A DNA stretch of 64,000 nucleotides, taken from assembly GCA_026745465.1 (NCBI GenBank), contig JACYXH010000718.1, positions 187,190 to 251,189 of the forward strand, in the 5' to 3' direction. Position numbers and translations under genes: made by a program. The notes under the pieces are model-generated. The model worked only from the letters and a program-made list of their open reading frames with translations. It did not search any database and was not told the origin of the DNA. Of the stretch, positions 50,001 through 58,358 are shown piece after piece; position 1 is the first letter of the stretch; each line of letters starts with the position of its first letter. This DNA is from Lota lota (lineage: Eukaryota > Chordata > Actinopteri > Gadiformes > Lotidae).

Positions 50001-51646
50001 ACGGTGGTAGCTCTTCAGGCCCTCGCTCTTTACTCTACACTGGTGTTCAGCCCAGAAGGCTCCAGCACTGTGGACGTCCAGTTCCCCAGCGGCCAGATGA
50101 CCTTTGAGGTGAACCAGGACAACAAACTGCTTTACCAGGAGAGGGCGCTGAAGGACGTGACGGGGAAATACAGTGTGGAGGTGAAAGGCACTGCGTGTGC
50201 CTCCATGCAGGTTAGCATTCAGCAGATCAGCTTGTGCTTGGACTATGTCTAAATGACCATATGAAACCCCACCTCCCCTGTCCCCCCTGAGCTGCTGGTT
50301 AGACCCCACTAGCAGACAATATAAGGTATTCATTCATCAAGAAAATATGGCGTGAAGATATTCAGTTGTTCTGCTTTTCCAGTTGTCTCTTCACTACAAC
50401 ATTCCAACGCCAAGAGATGAATCGAGCTTCCGGATCAAGGTCACACCTGACTCTGAATGCAACACCAACCAGCTGAGGCCTAAACTCACCCTAAGGCTAG
50501 AGTCCACGTAAGTTAGCCATGGGTAGATTTAGGCTGATCTACTCATCATTATTAATTAAGACTATATAACTGGTTTTTGGATTAATTTCTATCTATATTT
50601 TGTATTAAATAATTATTTAATAAAATTATTCTCCCTGACAAGAAACGATAATAATATTTATTTGCACTAAATACAACCACACTTTGCTTCCACGACAGAT
50701 ATGTGGGAAAGGAGAATTTCACCAACATGGTGATGGTGGATATTAAATTGCTGTCTGGATTTGTTCCTGAGCCAGAGTCTTTAAGAAAGGTGGGTAACCA
50801 AACCTTCATGTTTTACTGGTCATTGTAGGAATGTTCAGGCCAGGCTGTTTTTAATTGTTTATAAATCGAATGAATGTCCTCTCCCCTCCTCACAGCTCAA
50901 GTCTGCACTGCTGGTGGATCGCGTTGAACATAACGACGATCACGTCATCATTTACTTGAAGCCGGTCAGCACGCCAACATGCAATAGAAACACATACCGT
51001 AACATTTATCAAATATAAGATACATATGGGTGGGCTAGAACATACACATACAATTCATACTGACATAATGTTTTCATTTTTTATAAACATTTAAATGGAT
51101 TAAATGATATTGCGATCTTGATCACAAGTGTTTTTGACTCTTGCGGGCCAGCATGGTCTCCATGAGTCCACATGCGTTACTGACCACACTGTGTGCTTTC
51201 TGTCCAAAGTTTCCCAGTCAGGTTCCCATCAACCACAGCTTAGACATCCTGCAGGACATTGAAGTGGAGAACCTGAAGCCAGCTGTGGTCAAGATCTACG
51301 ATTACTACCAGCCAAGTAAATATATACCAGATATAAGAGAAAGGGAGGGGATGGAGGAAGGGAGGGGAAAGAGAAAAGCAGACAGACATCTTAGGGTACA
51401 AAATGAATACAATCTTTTTTTTCTACTCAGGTGACCAGGCTGAGACAGAATATAATTACCCTTGTAATACAGGTAAGAATTTGAAGTGTGTGTGTGTGTC
51501 TTTCTTTTTGCAGTATTTTGTTTTGCATTAATAATCTTTTTTATTCTTTTTGCAGTATTTGGTTTTGCATTAAATTTAAAACAAATACATTTTAATATAA
51601 TAATTGTTTTTTTCCTTTCACAGTGTTGAGGTTTGCAGATGAATAA
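27259..51646 (+). CDS. Alpha-2-macroglobulin, complete 36-exon gene
   Basis: The product should be a secreted broad-range protease inhibitor. A protease cuts the bait region, the thioester is exposed, and the protease is trapped. Exons: 27259-27347, 28420-28600, 30208-30358, 30531-30583, 31412-31432, 31620-31791, 31872-31956, 32683-32833, 33145-33259, 33960-34069, 34177-34347, 34581-34808, 35194-35257, 36368-36513, 36619-36768, 38989-39132, 39238-39322, 40200-40371, 41037-41262, 41572-41698, 41824-41945, 42061-42112, 42288-42371, 42752-42928, 43167-43242, 43362-43518, 43742-43816, 48020-48182, 48566-48750, 49998-50210, 50383-50507, 50699-50789, 50896-50964, 51210-51315, 51431-51472, 51624-51646. 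They sum to 4401 nt (1466 residues plus TAA), close to the usual ~1470. All introns are GT-AG except intron 15 (GC-AG). Whether it is A2M proper or an A2M-like paralogue cannot be decided. Confidence 0.95.
28236..28410. repeat. Poly-G run and (TG)n tract in front of exon 2
   Basis: Twenty-six G (28236-28261) and a TG tract (28327-28410) sit immediately before the acceptor ctgttgcag of exon 2. The TG tract replaces a normal pyrimidine-rich stretch, as in the other copy. Confidence 0.92.
31985..32560. mobile_element. AT-rich foldback MITE in intron 7
   Basis: The left part 'actttgaatcaataataaagtagtagtta…aataattcataatcaattataa' is complementary, with mismatches, to the right part ending '…ttaaatgctcaaagttgaagttc'. 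The motif tcatttataaatg recurs inside. There is no coding sequence. The superfamily is not recognised. Confidence 0.6.
33267..33837. mobile_element. hAT-type MITE inserted at the exon 9 splice donor
   Basis: A 571-bp unit has ends CAGTGGTGTA… and …TACACCACTG, flanked by a perfect 8-bp duplication GGTAAGTC (33259-33266 and 33838-33845). Eight-base duplications and CAGTGG ends are the hallmark of hAT elements. The duplicated bases are the last exon base plus the intron 9 donor GTAAGTC, so the donor now exists twice. It has no coding capacity. Confidence 0.93.
34502..34544. repeat. Poly-C and (CA)n upstream of exon 12
   Basis: About 19 C followed by about 12 CA units in intron 11, ending 36 bases before the exon 12 acceptor (ttccaccaag). 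Confidence 0.9.
35194..39132 (+). other. A2M exons 13-16: up to the bait region
   Basis: Exon 13 carries [17 protein letters not shown]. Exon 14 carries [21 protein letters not shown]. Exon 15 carries [20 protein letters not shown], a family signature, and has a GC donor. Exon 16 carries [11 protein letters not shown] followed by a Lys-Arg-rich stretch ([18 protein letters not shown]). These make up MG5 and the first half of MG6. Confidence 0.9.
37505..38650 (-). pseudogene. hAT transposase relic (GTF2I-repeat / ZBED-related type) in intron 15
   Basis: Minus-strand fragments read [39 protein letters not shown] and IHPETLW, then after a gap [20 protein letters not shown] and [21 protein letters not shown]. 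These resemble the central and dimerisation parts of hAT-family transposases found in many vertebrate genomes. Several stops and frame changes show it is dead. Its terminal repeats were not located. Confidence 0.75.
39238..40371 (+). other. A2M exons 17-18: bait region
   Basis: Residues about 678-763. After [19 protein letters not shown] the sequence becomes family-atypical and basic ([14 protein letters not shown], then [19 protein letters not shown] and a proline run [10 protein letters not shown]) before returning to the conserved [11 protein letters not shown]. The variable basic, Gly/Pro-rich part is the bait exposed to proteases. The join 39322/40200 is the one that keeps frame. The exon 18 acceptor follows a clear pyrimidine tract. 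Confidence 0.88.
39372..40143. mobile_element. Foldback element in intron 17, between the two bait exons
   Basis: The left end ACGGAAGCGTAACGCATTCAC is complementary to the right end GTGAATGCATTACGCTTCCGT. The inner parts also pair, for example aattctgagaaaggtttt and gagatacctcaaaat with their complements near 40080 and 40025. The centre (39616-40016) is unique sequence with no accepted exon. Confidence 0.75.
40625..40670. repeat. Perfect 21-bp hairpin with 4-nt loop in intron 18
   Basis: The arm TGGTGGAATGTGATCTGATC(C) is followed by TTGG and then its exact reverse complement. All 21 positions pair. It may be an extreme small MITE core or a chance palindrome. No mature RNA can be inferred. 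Confidence 0.85.
40974..41034. repeat. (CT)n tract forming the exon 19 pyrimidine tract
   Basis: About 30 CT units run directly into the acceptor ccag at 41033-41036. The microsatellite itself serves as the polypyrimidine tract. Confidence 0.93.
41037..42371 (+). other. A2M exons 19-23: second half of MG6, MG7 and first CUB part
   Basis: Conserved landmarks are [49 protein letters not shown], the Cys-rich [18 protein letters not shown] and [11 protein letters not shown]. Exon 19's acceptor follows directly on a (CT)n tract, and its donor (GTACAC) is weak. Frame is kept throughout. Confidence 0.9.
42527..42700 (+). mobile_element. tRNA-derived SINE in intron 23
   Basis: The head has tRNA-like A and B box segments (cctagtggtcagagtg and ggttcaaacccc). 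The tail has 'ctctggatgaaaaacatctgctt', which resembles the conserved 3' core of several fish SINEs (ctctggataagagcgtctgct). There is no poly-A tail. The ends and family are approximate. Confidence 0.75.
44250..47460 (-). mobile_element. Degenerate Ty3/gypsy element in intron 27
   Basis: Minus-strand fragments appear in canonical order. A gag piece comes first (DWYVVC…[16 protein letters not shown], 46970-46860). RT follows ([24 protein letters not shown] near 46300, then [14 protein letters not shown]). The integrase end comes last ([20 protein letters not shown], 44880-44700). Direct repeats of about 100 bases at 44260-44345 and 47366-47460 (ggcggact…gagcttcagtat) are probably LTR remnants. 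Stops and frameshifts are frequent, and the protease and much of RT/RNase H are eroded. A solo LTR interrupts RT. Confidence 0.75.
45782..46273 (-). mobile_element. Solo LTR (492 bp) with 5-bp duplication TCTTG, inside the gypsy RT
   Basis: Minus-strand ends are TGTCATGACACCCTC and GTTAGCGTAACA. TCTTG flanks it at 45777-45781 and 46274-46278. Without it the host RT would read on from YLDDIIVTG into KNDEER, which fixes the boundaries. It contains GGCAGGCAGG-type short repeats (45890-45970). Confidence 0.9.
48757..49815. repeat. ~1-kb minisatellite in intron 29
   Basis: Dozens of copies of a unit of about 25 bases, roughly 'cctgctctatagggggaacacagga', with variants (tgctgtatag, ggggaccacaga). 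The array starts 7 bases after the exon 29 donor. Composition and orientation are uniform. Some copies read openly through, but this is not a gene. Confidence 0.95.
49998..51646 (+). other. A2M exons 30-36: second CUB part and receptor-binding domain
   Basis: Exon 30 starts [16 protein letters not shown]. Later exons encode the receptor-binding domain: [36 protein letters not shown], then [18 protein letters not shown], as in the family's C-terminus. In mammals two Lys residues in the helix LRKLKS-type segment contact LRP1, and Lys occurs at comparable places here. The last exon is 23 nt and ends in TAA at 51644-51646. Confidence 0.92.
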
Positions 51647-51960
51647 GCGGTATTCAACACTTACCCAAGCTTTCAATAATGCAACGATCTAAAAAAACAT
51701 TTTATTAAAAGTATAGTGGTAGATATATCACTACTTGGTGTTTCCCTTGTGGTATTATTGGTGGTTTTATGTCTCATAAAAAGATAAATACTGTGTTGCC
51801 TTTGACACTTTCCCTTCATCAAGCTTTGTAACTGCTTTTCTTCATTTTATTTTTTGATCTAAATTATTCAGATTTCTGCTCGAGAGAACATACCACATTG
51901 CTACTGTGCTGTGCTTCAAGTGTAAATTATTCCAAATTATATTAAACCCAACACTACAAA
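51647..51960 (+). other. Probable 3' untranslated region of A2M
   Basis: AT-rich sequence follows the TAA. ATTAAA at about 51703 and 51942 are the candidate polyadenylation signals; no AATAAA occurs nearby. The end of the transcript is uncertain. Confidence 0.4.
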
Positions 51961-52898
51961 ACAATGTTATTTACTTCTTTTTTTTTAAGAATATACTTGT
52001 GGCTTAGAGACTGCCTACAAATTATTTTTCAAAATAAGTTTTGCTAAAATAATGCCCACAGTAAGATTGGGTTATTTCATGAACCAGGCACATTTTGGTA
52101 CATGAAATGTATAGGCATTATATGCTGAGAAAAGGGAGGTGTCTTTTCTGAATTGATAGTGCTACACAGCTTACATGTTAAGAGGATTCACAAACTCAAA
52201 ATGAATGTGTTCAAGAACCCTGTTGGGACATTTTAAAAGAGTGATGTTCCCCTTAGTGAAATTGTCCAACAACTTGCTAGATGGATGTTTAACAAATTAT
52301 TATTTGGTGCTGGAGGTGGTAAAAGCTGCAAACTTGGCACACATGTACCAGGTGACTGTGGGACTATATTATATTATATTCATAGCAATAAGGCCAAAGA
52401 TGGCGGAGAAATACAATATAAAGTGAAAAATATGCATATCCCCGACGTTTAAACTGCTATGAATTTGCGTCACTTCCAAGACGCGATTCTATAGTATACC
52501 CATGCCAAATTTCAAGTCTATATCGACCAAAAAACTCTGGATGCATTGGTTTGAAATTCCCCTATCTAAACTGCGGCCTCCCTCCAACGCAGGCTGGTGC
52601 TTAAAGGGGTACATATGTCATTTCGCAAAAGTCCATTTCTGCAGTGGATTTTCACACTATGCTTTAAAAACATGGTTAATGATTATTTTTGATATGCTTA
52701 CTTCCAGTTAACCAGGCGTACCAATGCCATTTTACTATACCTATCAAGCTCACCATACCTCCACGTATAGAAGACTTGTCTTTCTCAAAATAGTCTAATC
52801 TGCCCTTGGCAGTATACGTGTCCATGTAGTGTAGCTTTTTGTTGTAATCACAACCATAACCATGTATGGTGAATCTGTGGTGGAATGTTTTATGATAT
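51961..52898. other. Intergenic, no gene recognised
   Basis: About 940 bases between A2M and the retroviral LTR. It has short ORFs with no recognisable content. The phrase 'ccatgccaaatttcaagtctatatcgacc' suggests a dispersed repeat, but I cannot name it. Confidence 0.4.
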
Positions 52899-53385
52899 TG
52901 TGGCGATGACAGCTGTGATCGCCGTGCTCCGTGCCGCAAAGGACCTTGGGAGGGTCGGCGGAAGCGGCACCGCCACCGCGAAGTCATGGTGGGGGGGCAT
53001 GACATGCGTGTTTTGTGTTGTGTGTGTTGTCAAGTAAGGTTGATTCATCGAAACCCGGACAGTATCTATTGAACATGAGTCATATGATAGGGATGATGTT
53101 ATTGTCGGTTGATATCTACAAATGTATCCTATAGGTTTGCTATTGAGCACTGGTACAACGACAACTGATTTTTAATGAGCACTTGTTTACCCATAGCAAG
53201 GATGTGTAACATATAAGAGCACTTACTAGGCTGAGCACTAGATAGAACTGCTGTTATCACCAATGATCTACTATACGATAAGAGATAATTGTATTATGTG
53301 TACACTAGAAAGCCGGTGCACGGGTTCATATTATATTGGTAATGACGCACTCATGGGCATGCTATAGCACCAAAAGACTACACTC

Positions 53386-53555
53386 TACCTTTTGTCTTGA
53401 ACACTGATATATATTACCTTTTGTCTTGAACACTGACATATATTCCCTTTTTGAACACTGATATATATTACCTTTTTGTCTTGAGCACTGAGATATATTC
53501 CCTTTTTGAACACTGATATATATTACCTTTTTGTCTTGAGCACTGAGATATATCT
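53386..53555. repeat. U3 tandem repeats, ~60-bp unit
   Basis: 'gaacactgatatatattacctttttgtcttgagcactgagatatattcc' type units recur about three times, each containing the half-repeat 'gcactgagatatat'. Such arrays in U3 usually hold enhancer sites. Confidence 0.85.
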
Positions 53556-53850
53556 ATTGTTCTGTAATCCATGTACTGATATACATTTTGTACTCTTAAA
53601 CTATGATATGTGTACATATTACTATGCATGAATATGACCAACTGCGTTAAAACGGGTACAACCTTACAACTAGAACAGCCTCACAACTAGGAAAAACGCT
53701 CTGAAGATCTTATTCAAAACAAGAAACAGGTTTATGATACTATGAGTACATGTACAGCAGGGAATGCATACCTCAGGCGTAAAAAGGTGCTTGGGAACAT
53801 GAGCTCATCCATCAGGTCTAATGTGACTTTTGGATCTTTCTCGGTGTTTA

Positions 53851-53980
53851 CTGAGATAAGGATCAGACCATTTAGTAACTAGACGATCATGAGGCAGGTG
53901 GAAAGTACCTAGAAACTGAGATAAGGATCAGACCACTTAGTGACTAGATGATCATGAGGCAGGTAGAAAGTACCTAGAAA
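53851..53980. repeat. U3 tandem duplication, 65-bp unit
   Basis: Two copies with period 65 both start 'ctgagataaggatcagacca' and end 'ggaaagtacctagaaa' (aga in the second). They differ at only a few positions. They lie about 115 bases before the TATA box, the usual enhancer position. Confidence 0.92.
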
Positions 53981-54095
53981 CCCAGGGGCTAAGTATCATC
54001 AGTGTCAGCAGAATAGGAGAGTGGGAGTGACAAACAACTGATACTTAGAGAATTTTCAGCCTCTTTAGCCAGAGGATGGGAGGTGCTCTAAGTCC

Positions 54096-54103
54096 TATAA
54101 AAG
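54096..54103 (+). promoter_or_regulatory. LTR TATA box
   Basis: TATAAAAG is followed by GC-rich sequence. Transcription (start of R) would be expected near 54126. It lies directly downstream of the 65-bp duplicated enhancer-like block. Confidence 0.75.
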
Positions 54104-54618
54104 AGCCCGCATATGAGCAGGACGAGGAGGAATCCTTACTACGGGGACTCCATGCAGGACGTCAACCCGGACCTTCGGAAGAAATAGCCTATAGATAAAT
54201 AGAACGAATCGGAACAGAGAACTGAAAGGAGATAGACTATTCTCAGAACACCTCTATTAGACATGTGTTTTTAGAAGCTAGCCTAGAAATATTCAATCTC
54301 CGGAGAGGATTCCTCCCATAGCTGGGACAGCTATGTAGGCTCACTTATACATGCAAAAGGGACGAATTAGGAAAGAAATTAATTCGATATTTGTTCAAAA
54401 GGTAGAAGGAGTTTTTTGCTCCTTTTACTCCCCTGCCTGCGCATTTATTCGGCTTCTCATCCCAAGTAAGCAACATGTGTGATCGTTGTTTTTTCTTTTA
54501 TTGTCAACTATTATTGGAAAGTACTCTTTTATTCATTTTATACGTCCTTCTGATTTTGTATATCGAAGGACTCTTTAGTAATCTGCAATGTTCCCTCTTA
54601 TAATCCGCAATTAAATAC

Positions 54619-54736
54619 AATAAATCATTTTAATCCATTTTGTCATTTCCCGACATCTTCTTCCTCTGGACATCAACTGGATGGAGCTGTATCTAGCATC
54701 GTGATTCTGAGAGGTTACCTAGTCCTCATAAATAAA
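54619..54736 (+). terminator. LTR polyadenylation signals
   Basis: AATAAA occurs at 54619-54624 and again at 54731-54736. Either could end R, giving an R region of about 500-630 bases. Confidence 0.5.
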
Positions 54737-54994
54737 ACATATCCTTAGAGTTATTTTTCCAAACTCTTAAATAATCCCAGCAAACTTACAAGTGCACGGA
54801 TCCCAGAGGAGAGCTACTATACAGACGCGGCCGGCAGCCACGGTCCTGGCCAGGGTTATGCCCAGGGGTAGGGCGTCGGAGCAAGCGGGATAGGTGTCTG
54901 GTATAGAGTAGTTAGGGGCTGGGCGAATCTCCTCACCAGCTTGTTCACAACCGTTACTGGACAACAAGCTTCACATAGTGACGGATCTAACACT

Positions 54995-55012
54995 TGGCGC
55001 CCAACGTGGGGC
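54995..55012 (+). promoter_or_regulatory. Primer-binding site for tRNA-Lys1,2
   Basis: TGGCGCCCAACGTGGGGC, 18 bases, is the exact site used by retroviruses primed with tRNA-Lys1,2 (spumaviruses, some lentiviruses and betaretroviruses). The two-base spacer CT after the LTR is normal. Confidence 0.93.
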
Positions 55013-55397
55013 ACGACGAAGAAGAATCGTTGTGCTCAGGAACCCCCAGCTGCGAGAACGAACTCGGAAGAACCCAGAAGATGCGTACCGTGAAGAAGGC
55101 TCTATACTGGAACCGAGTGAAGTGCATGGCTGGATAGTGAACGACCCGTGAGGGCATGCAGTAGCGAGCAGCCTCGAAACCAGGTGGGAGGTTTTGTAGA
55201 TAGCAGACACCACCGCCGGTGCTGAATTCTATGTAGGAAAAACAGACCGGGACTTCCGAAGTCGAACGAGAAAACGACAAGGAAAGAATAGGTACTCGTA
55301 GAACGGAAGACCGTACTGACGAGAGCATAACCAAATAGTCTCCTTCTCTCCCCTGCCCAACGCGCGAAGGGAGGCCCAGAGAGGGAAACGACTCGAT
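55013..55397 (+). other. Retroviral leader (385 nt)
   Basis: Untranslated region between the primer site and the gag start. It would hold packaging and dimer signals and the major splice donor. I cannot assign these with confidence. Confidence 0.6.
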
Positions 55398-58358
55398 ATG
55401 GCGGACATGACAGAACATGACGATAATTCGAACCCAGAGCAGGAGGAATCCTTGAGTGGTGCGCTAGAGCAAGAACAAGAAGAAGAACAGGAAGATGAGG
55501 GTAGGCCTGAGACAGACGAGGAAAACCTAGCGTTGGAATTAGGGTCGAGCTCATTAGTACTACCTAGACCCAGTAGTAGACCTTGCCGGATTCTATTGTA
55601 TGGAGAAGGTCCTCAGAAATGGGATCCGGCCATACAGTACATGATAGAAAGAATGCATACACAGAACGATGCAATCCTTTTCCCAGCAATTGCCAAAAAC
55701 CTTGCGGACAAAGGCTTTTATCGATGTCAACACGCCGAGCGGGGAGAACCCGTGATTATAATACCAACTGGACCAGGGGATTTAACGAGAGTAGTGGGGA
55801 GAAAGAAATGGTTGAACGACTGGGTTGAGAGACTAAAAAAGTATGGCGAGAAATGGGGGACCATAAAGGTCCTAATAAGTCCAAATAAAGACCTGGATGG
55901 ATGGGTAGGGTTTATAGCAAAACTAATGAAAATAGACGCTATACGCGTGAATGAGGAAACGAAGCCCACTAAAAACAATAAGGAGTACGACATAATAATC
56001 AAAAAATTAGAAGAATGGTGCCTGAGAATGGAGGAAGACGCGGTTAGTATAATTTCGGCCCGTTCACATGTTCATGAGGCACAGACTAATGACCACGACT
56101 CTGAGGACTCAGGGGAGGAGGAGGAGCCTGAAGAGGGACCTTCTGAAGGAAGGCAGACACCCTACACAGAGAGAGTAGGGAAACGATCGGAGGAGCTAGA
56201 GTACTTCGACCCACCCGAAGAGTTGGAACGAACGGGATATTTAGAACTACGGTCTATGTTGCAAAAGGGAACCATAGCAGAATTAGAGGCACGGCATAAA
56301 GAATTGGCTGAAAGAATACAAGAAATTAAAAGTAGTGATATGACTAAGAAAAGGAAGAGTAAGAAAAAAAGGAACATGAGTTCCCCCCCTAGCACTCCCC
56401 CCAGGACGAACATCCCTCCAACTTCCCCAAAGAAAGCAGTAAAAAAGGAAAAACATCAAGAAGATCCCCTACCAGACTGTGAATATCGACAACCGCTCCG
56501 ACCTATACCGGGGCCTAATAGAAAGAAAGTGAGGCCATGCGGAACCACCCTGATTAGATGGGAGGGAGACCCATGGACACTGGATGGAGACGTCTTGATA
56601 GTCCTCACAGATAAATCCTTACAAGCCATAAATAGCTCTTTCGCGGAACAAGTAATAACGCAGGCAGGAAGGAAAGGATATAGGAAAGAGGTGCAAGAGG
56701 AACTCAAACGAAAACCTAGGCAATGGGCTAGAATAACCAGTGGGGGGGAGACGGATTATCATTCAATAATTCATGTCCCTATACGGAAAAGCTCACCGAC
56801 CGAAACATTAACGGAGCTACAGGGGAAAATTATAGCCGCACTAAGGGAAGGGCTCTTACGAGCCACTGAACAACAGTCGCGAAGGACGGTGATCTGTAAT
56901 GACGCGGTCAGGCAAGATAATATGGATTGGAAGGAGGCAGAAAAAATTATTCTAGCAGTAGAAGCAAATCTGTACGGAGATGCGACAGCTGAAGAAGAGG
57001 CATGTGAGATAGTACAGGTAACTCATCCAGAACAAGCTCAACAACAGAAAGAACAAATAATCCGAGGACTAAGCAAATTATCTTTAGAAAAGAAGAGCCC
57101 GGAGGAATATAGTATAGATCAGGAATCCTATGAGTTAGGTACCAGCGAGGAAGAGGAAGCATGCACAGTAAAGAGAGTAGATTATTCTGATTCGACGGCA
57201 CCTAGTCTCCAACTCCGGGATCATCAGAAAACCCCCAAAAGGAATCCTGATAAGCTTAGGAAGAGCCCGGAACCGAGACAACTATGGAGCACACCTGAAG
57301 AGCAACTGTCTAGAGAGAAAATATCTACCCCAAGATCAGAACCCATCTCACAACCTTTAGAGGAGCCGGAGGGAGAGGGTAGAAGCGATCATCCCTCCTG
57401 GGTCTCTACAGCAGAGAAGGGAATGAAGGTGACTGACTTAAGAACAGGTTATCATAGGAAACCCACCGCTAAAGTAGAGCTATTCGACATCACAGCCCAT
57501 ACCCGGAAACATGCGAGAGAGGAAGGGTATGGACCATTAGTAACATACGATGGAAGGAAAGTCTATATGCCAGAAGTAGGACAGAAGAACCGTCCGATCC
57601 CTGATAGTTGGAAGGAAGGTTGCGAGGATCCATTAACCTTAGAGGTAACTATGAAAAAAGGAGAATGGGCTAACATTGTGATGATGCCGTCGGTAGCCAC
57701 TCTGATTGATTGCGGGAGCCTTACTAAAAACTTTAGGAATACGTTAGTACAGGTAGTATATGATGCGCTGAGGTACAAATTAAAGCCAGTAGCGATACGG
57801 GCCGCTCAAAAAGAAAAAAGGAAGGAAACCGACAATTCCCCAGATGAAGATTCAGAACCCGAACCTACACCTCCTATGCCTACCGCTCTCCCGACAAAGG
57901 GCCTAGTTGAAGAACATATACCAACCGTCTCTGCTCCTCAGTATCAGTTACAGGGGATTTCTCGATTTGATCCCCCAAAACCTATGTCTGTAGGAGTTAT
58001 CAGCCCCTTACATGGATTGCAGTTGTTGAATTTAGCAGTACCTGAACCAGGACCAAATGAGGACAGGGTCAGATATCTGAAAAGGGTGTGGACCAAGGTG
58101 AAGAATAATCAGGATTGTGGGGAAGCGGCGAAACGCTTATGGTTAGGGAGAGTGACAGGAGAGGACGTGAGTGATCATGAACCGGCTCAGAAACATTTCG
58201 ATAGAATGGTGACTATAGTGGAGGTCGATGAAGAAGACGAGTTAATTCATCGAAGCCAGGAGGCGCTCAACAACGGGCAACCATTAGCAACTGTATGGCA
58301 TCAAGTACAAAATCAGGTAACCACAAATAGAACTCTACCAGTGCTAAAAAAATCATGA
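55398..58358 (+). CDS. Gag-like polyprotein, 986 codons, intact
   Basis: It starts at ATG 55398 after the leader and is open for 2961 bases. Residues 1-50 are very acidic. About 60-200 form a predicted folded region I do not recognise (ILLYGEGPQKWDPAIQY, VGRKKWLNDWVERL). About 205-245 are acidic, and 250-370 contain charged helices and a basic stretch (KKRKSKKKRN). About 380-530 resemble a macro domain. About 660-790 and 845-980 may be capsid parts. There is no zinc knuckle, which also holds for spumavirus Gag. The basic RNA-binding part is probably supplied by the next frame through a -1 shift. At 986 codons it is long for Gag. Assignment as Gag rests on position. Confidence 0.8.
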   Translation: MADMTEHDDNSNPEQEESLSGALEQEQEEEQEDEGRPETDEENLALELGSSSLVLPRPSSRPCRILLYGEGPQKWDPAIQYMIERMHTQNDAILFPAIAKNLADKGFYRCQHAERGEPVIIIPTGPGDLTRVVGRKKWLNDWVERLKKYGEKWGTIKVLISPNKDLDGWVGFIAKLMKIDAIRVNEETKPTKNNKEYDIIIKKLEEWCLRMEEDAVSIISARSHVHEAQTNDHDSEDSGEEEEPEEGPSEGRQTPYTERVGKRSEELEYFDPPEELERTGYLELRSMLQKGTIAELEARHKELAERIQEIKSSDMTKKRKSKKKRNMSSPPSTPPRTNIPPTSPKKAVKKEKHQEDPLPDCEYRQPLRPIPGPNRKKVRPCGTTLIRWEGDPWTLDGDVLIVLTDKSLQAINSSFAEQVITQAGRKGYRKEVQEELKRKPRQWARITSGGETDYHSIIHVPIRKSSPTETLTELQGKIIAALREGLLRATEQQSRRTVICNDAVRQDNMDWKEAEKIILAVEANLYGDATAEEEACEIVQVTHPEQAQQQKEQIIRGLSKLSLEKKSPEEYSIDQESYELGTSEEEEACTVKRVDYSDSTAPSLQLRDHQKTPKRNPDKLRKSPEPRQLWSTPEEQLSREKISTPRSEPISQPLEEPEGEGRSDHPSWVSTAEKGMKVTDLRTGYHRKPTAKVELFDITAHTRKHAREEGYGPLVTYDGRKVYMPEVGQKNRPIPDSWKEGCEDPLTLEVTMKKGEWANIVMMPSVATLIDCGSLTKNFRNTLVQVVYDALRYKLKPVAIRAAQKEKRKETDNSPDEDSEPEPTPPMPTALPTKGLVEEHIPTVSAPQYQLQGISRFDPPKPMSVGVISPLHGLQLLNLAVPEPGPNEDRVRYLKRVWTKVKNNQDCGEAAKRLWLGRVTGEDVSDHEPAQKHFDRMVTIVEVDEEDELIHRSQEALNNGQPLATVWHQVQNQVTTNRTLPVLKKS
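58346..58352 (+). promoter_or_regulatory. Candidate -1 ribosomal frameshift heptamer A_AAA_AAA
   Basis: The codons CTA AAA AAA TCA TGA end gag. The seven A's fall in X_XXY_YYZ phase, and a -1 slip leads directly into the frame of the next ORF just before its ATG. A small stem (CAGAG 58371-58375 with CTCTG 58385-58389) lies downstream, but the spacing of 18 is longer than usual. Confidence 0.6.

Larger units (their letters stand above)
52899..54992 (+). mobile_element. 5' LTR (~2.1 kb) of an endogenous retrovirus
   Basis: It runs from TGTGGCGATGAC to ACGGATCTAACA. Both ends match the minus-strand LTR at 5689-7220, and the right end is followed after two bases by a primer site. It has a TATA box (54096-54103), two polyadenylation signals (54619 and 54731) and repeats in U3. 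The partner 3' LTR lies beyond the window, so age and target duplication cannot be read. The length is unusually large for most retroviruses but is in the range of spumavirus LTRs. Confidence 0.88.

Noticed and set aside
52205-52426. Short plus-strand ORF of 73 codons between A2M and the LTR
   Set aside because: No recognisable content, no context, and length expected by chance in AT-rich DNA.
55102-55554. Minus-strand ORFs overlapping the retroviral leader and gag start
   Set aside because: No recognisable domains. They overlap gag and the primer-leader region on the other strand and are most likely chance frames.
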